In this document: piece by piece, positions 1 through 5,401 of the stretch
Position numbering within the stretch: the stretch's first letter is position 1
Layout: the number at the start of each line of letters is the position of its first letter
From: Candidatus Poribacteria bacterium
GTDB lineage: Bacteria > Poribacteria > WGA-4E > WGA-3G
DNA length: 5,401 nucleotides
Assembly: GCA_009845505.1 (NCBI GenBank)
Contig: VXZL01000503.1
Location: 1-5,401, forward strand
Direction of reading: 5' to 3'
Position numbers and translations under genes: made by a program
The notes under the pieces: generated by a model
The model's database searches: none
What the model was told of the DNA's origin: nothing
The model's input: the letters and a program-made list of their open reading frames with translations, nothing else

Positions 1-241
1 CCAGAATGCTCTGAATTGGTCGCTGACCAACTTTTATATCCGTCCCAAAAATGTTAAGGTGCCTTGGACAGAAGCAAGCGCGACAGGTGACATGTTCTAC
101 TATAGGGTGGATTTTCCTCTTGTCTCTGTCTGTTACGTTGACATCGGACGTTTTTACTTCACAAAAAAATCAGGCGAGTGGCGCATTCATCAAATTGATG
201 GGTCGAAATATTTTGCTGATGATAAATATAAAGTCCCTTGA
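1..241 (+). CDS. 3' end of an unidentified protein gene (truncated by window edge)
   Basis: An open frame enters from the left edge (first full codon at position 2) and stops at TGA 239-241, giving 79 C-terminal residues. The start lies outside the window; the GTG at 59 is just an internal valine codon. The fragment is rich in aromatic and charged residues in alternating beta-strand-like patterns, and ends with RFYFTKKSGEWRIHQIDG followed by a short polar tail. A strand of the type 'F-x-K-x-x-G-x-W-x-I' near the C-terminus is common in NTF2-like, SnoaL-like and other small beta-rich folds, but that is only a loose resemblance and I do not recognise the family. No membrane segment or catalytic motif is visible. 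It converges on the lipoprotein gene with 27 bp between the two stop codons and no convincing terminator. The overlapping frame at 51-335 was judged less protein-like. That this is a real gene is likely but not certain. Confidence 0.6.
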   Translation, partial: QNALNWSLTNFYIRPKNVKVPWTEASATGDMFYYRVDFPLVSVCYVDIGRFYFTKKSGEWRIHQIDGSKYFADDKYKVP

Positions 242-268
242 CAGGAATTCGGGAATCATACTTTTTTA

Positions 269-2455
269 CTACATCCCAATCGGCACGATCCATCCGCGCG
301 TCAACGCAGGTTTATACGCATTATCGCGTAAATAATCCGAGGTCTGCCACAAGCAGAGATGCTCGCCATCTGGCATCCAGACAACAGAGGTCAGTTTCAT
401 AGTTGTACGGGCGATAGGGTACTTCTTACCACTTTTAAGGTCATAAACCCAGACCTTCCAGCGGATACCTTCGCAGTCCTCACGCTCCAAATATGCCAAT
501 CGCTTACCTGTCGGCGACCACGATGGCGATGTGTGTTCCAGAATCTCGCTCTGCGTCTGCGCACTCACTGTTTCCGATAGATGTAACTGCTTATCAATTC
601 GCTCTCCGGGTCGATTGCTGCCCGACAAAACATAAGCGATCTGTGTCCCGTCTGCTACCCAGTCCAATTGACGGACCTGTTGGTGCTGCGTCTGAATCTC
701 TTTTATGCGTTGCCCTTCTATATCTTGAATACGGATACCGACGTACTTTGAACTGTGGACACCGAAAGCGACACGCGTGCCGTCGGGAGCCCAAGCGGGC
801 GCAGACAGATAGGTATAACGCTGAAGACGTTCAATCGGTACACGGGCAATCGCACTTAAACCGCTCCCGTCACTATTGACGCGGTAAACAATATCCAAAC
901 CCTTTTCGTGTCTTCTAAATACCAAGCGGTTGGATGTTGGTGAAAATGCGGGGCCATCACCACGGGCTAATTTTTTTGTTTGTCCAAACTTCCAATCCAC
1001 TGTGTAGATGTGCCGTTCACCGTTTTCGTCGACCTCAAACGCTACAAGCCTGCTGTCCAGTGACCAAGAGACGTGTGGGTTATAAAAATTTCCGGTATAG
1101 TACTTCCGCACCCGTTCCCCTTTTCGATCCATAATCCATAACTCGCTCGCGCGCCAGTACCTACTCCTCAAATCATCTCTTTTCAAGAACGCGATAAATT
1201 CTCCATCCGGGCTCCACCGCGGGTACTCAGCACCTTCTATCAACTGCAGACTCCGTGGAGATACTTTTGACTGCTCACTCAGCCCGCAAAAAGTGATGTT
1301 GAAGGAGATACCGTCGGTTTCCTCAAACTCTCCAAAGCCGAATGCGTCCATCCAGCCGCGAACACCGTTTGGCAATTCGATCTCATACCATCCTTCTGAA
1401 ACCTGCATAATTGGCAAACGCGCCCCATCGTTGAGGTGTAATAGCACAGACATACCGTCTTTCGTCGCATAAACCGGTGCAGCGTCGTGTACGACGACCC
1501 CCCACCGTCTGCTCTCTTCAGGTACGCTTGCTCCGGTTGTGTTCGTAAATGCGTAAACATATCCGTCACCGGATGCTGCGTAGAGAATGCCGTCAGAGAT
1601 AGCGGGCGCAGCGTCCACAAAACCACCTGTCCGGTAAGTCCAGGTTTCCGTCTGTGATGCCGAGTCAAATCCATGAATCTGTCCATCGCGTGCACCGATG
1701 TAGACAGTGCCATTTGCTGTAACGGGATAACTCTCACTCCCCGCTGTCTGCTCACGCCATACCTTCGCGTTGTGCTCTGGGAACACCGGACGAAACACGC
1801 CATTTGCACACCCATATTCAATGCCTTGGATTCGGACTGTCCGTTCCCGCATTGCCTCAAGTTCGCCTGTCCTTGCGTTCAGCAGATAGATTTTTGATCG
1901 GAATGCGCCGACGTAAACTTTGTTGTCAGCAACAACCGGTGGCGCGTCCATCCAACTTTTTGTTTTGAATTCCCACAACTTTTCGCCTGTTTGTGCGTTC
2001 AATGCATAGACTTTATTGTTCCGTGCATTGAAGTAGACCCTATCCCCGAGCACGACCGCAGAATAGCGGATAGCATCCCCCGCATCAAACACCCATTTGA
2101 CTCCCCACTGTTTCGCATTTAACGCGTATAACTTCCCATCAGTTGATCCGATGTACAAAGTCCCGTTTGCAATCACTGGCGAGGCGTAAATCGGTCCACC
2201 CGTCTTAAATTTCCACAGCAATTCCAGGGGCGGCGTGAGGTTTTTATCTGGACTGACGCCAGAAAAGCCTAAATTGTGCATGAACGTATGCCAATCTTCG
2301 GCACGTGGGGGTGGTGTAACGGATGCCATCACTTCAGGAGATGCGGATTGCTCAACCGCCGACTGGCGCGATGACTCTTGCTGCGCTGAATCGCATCCCC
2401 AAACGAACAGGAACACGAGTAATGCTATGAGTTGTTTTCTGTTCCAGAGGTACAC
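269..2455 (-). CDS. Predicted lipoprotein: PQQ-like propeller, SH3b domain, PD40/TolB-like propeller
   Basis: This 728-residue protein begins with a lipoprotein signal: basic N-region (NRK), hydrophobic core LIALLVFLFVWG, lipidation Cys21, then a Ser/Gln/Glu-rich linker to about residue 50. Residues 79-308 carry about five PQQ/Trp-type blades ('LYIGSTDGKLYALNA', 'VYFNARNNKVYALNAQTGE', 'VYVGAFRSKIYLLNARTGE', 'VYIGARDGQIHGFD', 'LYAASGDGYVYAF'), with blade four interrupted at about 203-239. Residues 318-376 look like a bacterial SH3 domain (GWYEIELPNGVRGWM). Residues 410-702 contain seven PD40 repeats of the type W-S-P-D-G-x-x-I-A-F, starting near 412, 462, 502, 553, 597, 644 and 691. No quinoprotein dehydrogenase active-site pattern was recognised, so a binding or scaffold role on the envelope is inferred; ligand and partner are unknown. 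The start is GTG (2453-2455), with GAAGGA 5 nt upstream and an in-frame TGA just beyond that excludes a longer protein. An out-of-frame ATG overlaps it (ATGTG) and opens only ten codons. Confidence 0.95.
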   Translation of the reverse strand: MYLWNRKQLIALLVFLFVWGCDSAQQESSRQSAVEQSASPEVMASVTPPPRAEDWHTFMHNLGFSGVSPDKNLTPPLELLWKFKTGGPIYASPVIANGTLYIGSTDGKLYALNAKQWGVKWVFDAGDAIRYSAVVLGDRVYFNARNNKVYALNAQTGEKLWEFKTKSWMDAPPVVADNKVYVGAFRSKIYLLNARTGELEAMRERTVRIQGIEYGCANGVFRPVFPEHNAKVWREQTAGSESYPVTANGTVYIGARDGQIHGFDSASQTETWTYRTGGFVDAAPAISDGILYAASGDGYVYAFTNTTGASVPEESRRWGVVVHDAAPVYATKDGMSVLLHLNDGARLPIMQVSEGWYEIELPNGVRGWMDAFGFGEFEETDGISFNITFCGLSEQSKVSPRSLQLIEGAEYPRWSPDGEFIAFLKRDDLRSRYWRASELWIMDRKGERVRKYYTGNFYNPHVSWSLDSRLVAFEVDENGERHIYTVDWKFGQTKKLARGDGPAFSPTSNRLVFRRHEKGLDIVYRVNSDGSGLSAIARVPIERLQRYTYLSAPAWAPDGTRVAFGVHSSKYVGIRIQDIEGQRIKEIQTQHQQVRQLDWVADGTQIAYVLSGSNRPGERIDKQLHLSETVSAQTQSEILEHTSPSWSPTGKRLAYLEREDCEGIRWKVWVYDLKSGKKYPIARTTMKLTSVVWMPDGEHLCLWQTSDYLRDNAYKPALTRGWIVPIGM

Positions 2456-2460
2456 ATTAA

Positions 2461-2466
2461 TCCTTC
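2461..2466 (-). promoter_or_regulatory. Ribosome binding site of the lipoprotein gene
   Basis: On the minus strand GAAGGA lies 5 nt upstream of the GTG start at 2453-2455. It supports GTG initiation. The ATG two bases upstream, in another frame, would be only 3 nt from the same site and gives a ten-codon frame ending in TAG. Confidence 0.7.
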
Positions 2467-2491
2467 ACGAAGTGTCGGTATCTGATTTTAC

Positions 2492-2515
2492 GATAAGATT
2501 TCTTATTAACTTATC
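2492..2515. promoter_or_regulatory. Inverted repeat over the predicted transcription start of the lipoprotein gene
   Basis: GATAAG (2492-2497) and CTTATC (2510-2515) form a perfect 6-bp inverted repeat with a 12-bp spacer. An inner TAAGA/TCTTA pair (2494-2505) is nested in it. The repeat abuts the predicted minus-strand -10 box and covers the expected start site near 2509. This is a typical repressor-operator position, but it could equally be a weak leader hairpin or chance in AT-rich DNA. Confidence 0.35.
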
Positions 2516-2544
2516 ATCTTACCATATTATTGAATAGTGTGCAA
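2516..2544 (-). promoter_or_regulatory. Predicted sigma-70-type promoter of the lipoprotein gene
   Basis: Read on the minus strand, TTGCAC (2539-2544) is separated by 17 bp from TAAGAT (2516-2521). The -10 box is preceded by TGG, a TGn extended -10. The -35 box matches 4 of 6 and the -10 box 5 of 6 consensus bases. The predicted start near 2509 would give a leader of about 50 nt before the GTG. Confidence 0.6.
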
Positions 2545-2691
2545 CTGAAATAGTTTGCCTGATGCTTTTCGTGTAAAAGCTGCCATTAAACAATGATAGC
2601 CGTTCACATTTCCTGAAGAAAGTCGAACTGATTTGCAACTAAAAAACTGGAAAAAGATACACTATTGTTCTATCGATTTTGAATTAAGGAT
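2545..2691. other. AT-rich intergenic DNA between the two promoters, with one short hairpin
   Basis: This part of the 439-bp divergent gap holds no convincing gene. The only clear structure is a perfect 6-bp hairpin, GCTTTT/AAAAGC with loop CGTGT, at 2564-2580. It is not followed by a T-run on either strand, so it is not a typical terminator. The heptamer TGCAACT occurs at 2540-2546 (overlapping the minus-strand -35 region) and again at 2634-2640, which may be coincidence. Confidence 0.5.
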
Positions 2692-2767
2692 TGGTTCGTA
2701 GTAGGGTGATTTATCACACGTCCGACGATCAATAACGGGCAATGAATGGTTTCCCTACTACAAACTA
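2692..2767. repeat. 76-bp palindromic element with 15-bp terminal inverted repeats (MITE/REP-like)
   Basis: TGGTTCGTAGTAGGG (2692-2706) is matched in inverted orientation by CCCTACTACAAACTA (2753-2767) at 13 of 15 positions, with a perfect core of 9 bp (2698-2706 and 2753-2761). Between the arms are further small palindromes: GTGA/TCAC (2706-2717), CGTC-C-GACG (2719-2727) and a degenerate GGG...CCC stem that includes the right arm (2737-2755). Such a self-complementary cassette between genes is what a non-autonomous mobile repeat looks like. There is no coding capacity, no obvious target duplication, and no second copy in this window. From memory it resembles dispersed intergenic repeats of Poribacteria, which I cannot verify here. 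Confidence 0.55.
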
Positions 2768-2810
2768 TATTTGCCTATTTTCCCTGAACACTGTAAAAAT
2801 TGCGAAAAAT

Positions 2811-2839
2811 TTGAATTTGTGGCAAATCTGTGTTAAAAT
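2811..2839 (+). promoter_or_regulatory. Predicted sigma-70-type promoter of glyA-folC
   Basis: TTGAAT (2811-2816) and TAAAAT (2834-2839) are separated by 17 bp. TGT just before the -10 box supplies a TGn extended -10. The -35 box matches 4 of 6 and the -10 box 5 of 6 consensus bases. The expected start near 2846 leaves a leader of about 49 nt, too short for a known glycine or tetrahydrofolate riboswitch. A weaker alternative -10 (TATAAA, 2848-2853) has no good -35 partner. Confidence 0.6.
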
Positions 2840-2883
2840 TTAATTCCTATAAATGTCATACCATTTCACATTTTATTGCAAGC

Positions 2884-2888
2884 GGTGA
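2884..2888 (+). promoter_or_regulatory. Weak ribosome binding site of glyA
   Basis: GGTGA lies 6 nt upstream of the ATG at 2895 and is the only plausible partial match to the 16S rRNA tail. The start is supported more strongly by the protein, whose length and N-terminus match the family. Confidence 0.4.
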
Positions 2889-2894
2889 ACGCGA

Positions 2895-4157
2895 ATGAAC
2901 ACGTTTGAATCCAAATTGGGTGAAGTCGATCCGCAGATTGTGGAAATCGCCTCTAAAGACTTGACACGCCAGCAAAATTCTCTCATGCTAATCCCATCGG
3001 AGAACTACGCCAGCCGTGCGGTTATGGAGGCGCAGAGTACTATTCTCGCTAACAAGTATGCCGAGGGCTACCCTGGTGAACGTTACTATAACGGGTGCAA
3101 GTTTATGGACGAAACCGAGTCGCTCGCGATTGCGCGCGCCAAAGCACTCTTCGGAGCCGAACACGTTAACGTCCAACCGCACGCAGGCAGCCAAGCGAAC
3201 ATGGCGGTCTATCATGCGCTGCTCGAACCCGGAGACACGGTTTTAGGTATGTCCCTCAGTCACGGTGGACACCTCACCCATGGTGATAATGTCAATTTTT
3301 CGGGACGCTATTACAATGTTATCGCGTATGGGGTAGATGCCGAGACTGAGCGTATTGACATGGCAGAGATTGCGCGGCTTGCCCAAGCGCATCGTCCAAA
3401 ACTCATTGTTGTTGGGGCAACTGCTTATCCTCGACATTTCGACTTTGCGGCGTGGCGAGAGGTCGCCGATTCGGTGGATGCGTATCTACTCACAGATATA
3501 GCGCATATTGCAGGACTTATCGCAGGTGGCGTTCATCCAGACCCTGTTCCATATAGCGATGTGGTTACGACAACGACCCACAAAACCTTACGCGGTCCCC
3601 GCGGGGCAATGATTATGTGTAAATCTGAATACGCAAACCAGATCGACCGTGCTGTTTTTCCGGGTTTACAAGGGGGTCCTTTTCTTCACACAATCGCGGC
3701 GAGAGCCGTTGCCTTCAAGGAAGCCAGTCAACCCGCTTTTAAAACATATCAAACGCAGATTGTTAAAAATGCCAAAGCACTCGCTGCGCGGCTCATCGAA
3801 AATGGGTTCCGGTTAGTGAGCGGCGGCACGGATAATCATCTGATGCTGATCGATCTCACTTCCAAATACGAAAAACTCAGTGGACGACAAGCCGCAGATC
3901 ACTTAGAAGATGCTGGAATTATCGTTAATAAAAATACCATTCCTTTCGACAAACGGAAGCCAAGAACCACGAGCGGTCTACGTATCGGGACTCCCATGAT
4001 TACCACGCGCGGTATGAAAGAAGATGACATGGTTCAGGTCGCCGATTACATCGCTGAGACGCTTGAAAATAGACAAAAAGCCTCCATTAAACGCCGAATT
4101 CGGAAGAAGGTTGAGGAATTCTGCACACAATTCCCGATTTACGAGTATTTAAAATAG
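2895..4157 (+). CDS. glyA: Serine hydroxymethyltransferase (glycine hydroxymethyltransferase)
   Basis: This cytoplasmic PLP enzyme of aminotransferase fold type I converts L-serine plus tetrahydrofolate to glycine plus 5,10-methylenetetrahydrofolate, the main one-carbon source for thymidylate, purines and methionine. The 420 residues cover the whole family length (E. coli GlyA has 417). Visible landmarks are the N-terminal LIPSENYAS (32-40), [16 protein letters not shown] (53-68) with the conserved Tyr55, Glu57 and Tyr65, the SHGGHLTHG motif, Asp201 and His204 in TDIAHIAGL, the PLP Schiff-base Lys230 in [13 protein letters not shown], and the substrate-carboxylate Arg363 in GLRIGTP. All key residues are present, so it should be active. 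A small deviation is Thr176 in GATAYPR, where most members have Ser. It is the first gene of an operon with folC, which starts 9 nt downstream in the same reading frame. Transcription is predicted from the promoter at 2811-2839. Confidence 0.99.
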   Translation: MNTFESKLGEVDPQIVEIASKDLTRQQNSLMLIPSENYASRAVMEAQSTILANKYAEGYPGERYYNGCKFMDETESLAIARAKALFGAEHVNVQPHAGSQANMAVYHALLEPGDTVLGMSLSHGGHLTHGDNVNFSGRYYNVIAYGVDAETERIDMAEIARLAQAHRPKLIVVGATAYPRHFDFAAWREVADSVDAYLLTDIAHIAGLIAGGVHPDPVPYSDVVTTTTHKTLRGPRGAMIMCKSEYANQIDRAVFPGLQGGPFLHTIAARAVAFKEASQPAFKTYQTQIVKNAKALAARLIENGFRLVSGGTDNHLMLIDLTSKYEKLSGRQAADHLEDAGIIVNKNTIPFDKRKPRTTSGLRIGTPMITTRGMKEDDMVQVADYIAETLENRQKASIKRRIRKKVEEFCTQFPIYEYLK

Positions 4158-4166
4158 TTGTCGGTT

Positions 4167-5401
4167 ATGGACTACGAAGCAGCACTTGCCTATATTGAAG
4201 CGTTCATCGACTATGAGAGAAGTCCTGACTTTGCTCGGCAGACAAGATTCTATAATCTAAATCGGATTTCGTTGTTATTGGAGCAACTCGGTAATCCGCA
4301 AGAGAGGCTGCGGGTCATCCATATTGCTGGAAGTAAGGGGAAAGGTTCGACCGCCGCACTTATTGCGTCGGTGCTTACTCGTGCAGGCTATAAGACCGGC
4401 CTGTTTACATCTCCGCATCTCATCACACCGCGAGAAAGGTGCCGGATTGATGATGAACTCATTTCGGAGTCGGATCTTGCTTTCTATATTGATAGACTCA
4501 GACCTGTAATCGACGCAGTTTCCACTTCCAAGTTCGGACGAGTCTCGTTTTTTGAAATATACACCGCCCTTGCCTTTTCCTATTTCGCTGACAAAGCGAC
4601 GGATTTCGCTGTTATTGAAGTCGGTTTAGGTGGTAGACTTGATGCAACAAATGTCGTCACACCTGTCACAACCGTTATTACACCGATCGGTTTGGAACAT
4701 ACGACGATCTTGGGCGAAACTTATGCCGAAATCGCAAGCGAGAAAGCAGAAATCATTAAACACGGGTGTCCGCTTGCACTTGCACCACAACATCCAGAAG
4801 CACAAGCCGTACTTGAAAAGATCGCCAAGGAACGGAATGCTCCAATTGTTGAAGTCAAAGATTTTATCCGAAGTGACTTTAGTACCGCTACCCCTCAGAT
4901 CGTCTACAATATCGACGGTCTGCCTGTAGCACAGCACTTCGATGTGGCAACCCATTCGGAGCATTATCCGCAGCTGACTCTTCCACTTTTGGGACACCAT
5001 CAATGTGTGAACGCCCTAACAGCACTCGCCGGGATTGAATGTCTGAAACGGCAAGGATATGGGATCTCGAAGGCGAGCGTTTACGCCGGATTCAAAAATG
5101 TAAAATGGGAGGGGCGGGTTCAACGAATTAAATCGATCCCGATTGTTGTGCTTGATGGTGCACACTCTCCCGTTTCAATGGAAGCCTTGTGTCGAACGCT
5201 CCGAGAAAGTTTTCAATACGATCAGATGATTTTCGTAGTGAGTTTAATGCGAGATAAGAACCTTACAGAAGTTGGTAATATTGTCTCAAAGAGTGCTGAT
5301 ACTGTGATTGCTACACAGGTTAGTGATAACCCGCGTGTTATGCCCGCTGAAACAATACGGAACGCATGGGCTGGGACATGCAGGAAGCTTACGGTCTGTC
5401 C
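4167..5401 (+). CDS. folC: Dihydrofolate synthase/folylpolyglutamate synthase, 3' end cut by window edge
   Basis: This is a Mur-ligase-type, ATP-dependent enzyme that adds glutamate to dihydropteroate and/or to reduced folates; whether it does both jobs cannot be told here. The frame stays open from ATG 4167 to the right edge (411 codons), so roughly 20-40 C-terminal residues are missing. Landmarks are the P-loop GSKGKGS (55-61), TSPHL (81-85), EVGLGGRLDATN (151-162), GLEH (175-178), SEKAEIIK (191-198) with Lys193 at the position of the carbamylated lysine, LGHHQCVNALTAL, and DGAHSP (330-335). Glu151 and His178 correspond to the metal ligands of the Lactobacillus casei enzyme. Deviations from the usual bacterial motifs are SK for TN in the P-loop, LEH for LDH, and AHS for AHN. 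Because the glyA TAG (4155-4157) is in the same frame, the start can only be TTG 4158 or ATG 4167. No Shine-Dalgarno sequence is visible, which suggests translational coupling to glyA. Confidence 0.96.
   Translation, partial: MDYEAALAYIEAFIDYERSPDFARQTRFYNLNRISLLLEQLGNPQERLRVIHIAGSKGKGSTAALIASVLTRAGYKTGLFTSPHLITPRERCRIDDELISESDLAFYIDRLRPVIDAVSTSKFGRVSFFEIYTALAFSYFADKATDFAVIEVGLGGRLDATNVVTPVTTVITPIGLEHTTILGETYAEIASEKAEIIKHGCPLALAPQHPEAQAVLEKIAKERNAPIVEVKDFIRSDFSTATPQIVYNIDGLPVAQHFDVATHSEHYPQLTLPLLGHHQCVNALTALAGIECLKRQGYGISKASVYAGFKNVKWEGRVQRIKSIPIVVLDGAHSPVSMEALCRTLRESFQYDQMIFVVSLMRDKNLTEVGNIVSKSADTVIATQVSDNPRVMPAETIRNAWAGTCRKLTVC

Noticed and set aside
245..267. Possible terminator: GGAATTCGGGAATC followed by six T, between the convergent genes
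   Set aside because: The only possible stem is 3-4 bp with a very small loop and is AT-rich; the T-run alone is not enough.
51..335. Overlapping 94-codon plus-strand frame with a hydrophobic stretch
   Set aside because: It overlaps the better-supported partial gene ending at 241 and runs into the end of the minus-strand gene; its composition looks like an alternate-frame shadow.
359..1897. Several plus-strand frames and two minus-strand frames inside the lipoprotein gene
   Set aside because: They are antisense or frame-shifted shadows of a strongly supported protein with recognisable repeats; none has a domain-like sequence.
620..2220. Quinoprotein (PQQ) alcohol dehydrogenase identity for the minus-strand protein
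   Set aside because: The blades match the PQQ-like repeat family, but no catalytic-site signature is seen and the rest is SH3b and PD40, so enzyme activity is not supported.
2564..2580. Hairpin GCTTTT/AAAAGC as a terminator or small RNA
   Set aside because: The stem is only 6 bp and AT-rich, has no following T-run on either strand, and sits upstream of both genes.
2840..2894. Riboswitch (glycine or tetrahydrofolate type) ahead of glyA
   Set aside because: The predicted leader is about 49 nt, AT-rich, and has no paired elements or conserved core resembling these classes.
4324..5003. Frames on both strands inside folC
   Set aside because: The long frame from 4167 to the window end carries all FolC motifs; these shorter frames are shadows.

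Overview
This 5.4 kb window looks like chromosomal DNA from a bacterium of roughly balanced base composition. It holds four protein genes, two of them cut by the window edges, and one AT-rich regulatory interval of about 440 bp. The lineage cannot be proven from the sequence. The secreted lipoprotein built from PQQ-like and WD40-like (PD40) propellers, the style of the FolC protein, and a small palindromic element between genes together suggest an uncultivated marine or sponge-associated lineage such as Candidatus Poribacteria. That placement is an impression, not a demonstration.

Left part (1-2455): the last 79 codons of an unidentified plus-strand gene end at 241. It converges, across only 27 bp, on a large minus-strand gene (269-2455). 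That gene encodes a 728-residue predicted lipoprotein with a PQQ-type propeller, a bacterial SH3 domain and a second, seven-repeat PD40/TolB-like propeller. It starts at a GTG; an in-frame TGA just upstream excludes a longer start.

Middle (2456-2894): this divergent intergenic region has a good sigma-70-type promoter facing each way, each with a 17-bp spacer and a TGn extended -10. An inverted repeat covers the predicted start site of the lipoprotein transcript. A 76-bp palindrome with 15-bp imperfect terminal inverted repeats (2692-2767) looks like a MITE or REP-like element.

Right part (2895-5401): glyA (serine hydroxymethyltransferase, complete, 420 aa) is followed after 9 nt by folC (dihydrofolate/folylpolyglutamate synthase, 411 codons visible, running off the right edge). 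The two form a compact folate one-carbon operon. GlyA loads one-carbon units from serine onto tetrahydrofolate, and FolC makes dihydrofolate and adds the glutamate tail that retains folates and improves their binding to enzymes such as GlyA. The genes share one reading frame and are separated by a single TAG. No RNA genes, CRISPR arrays, transposase genes or clear novel defence-type system were found.
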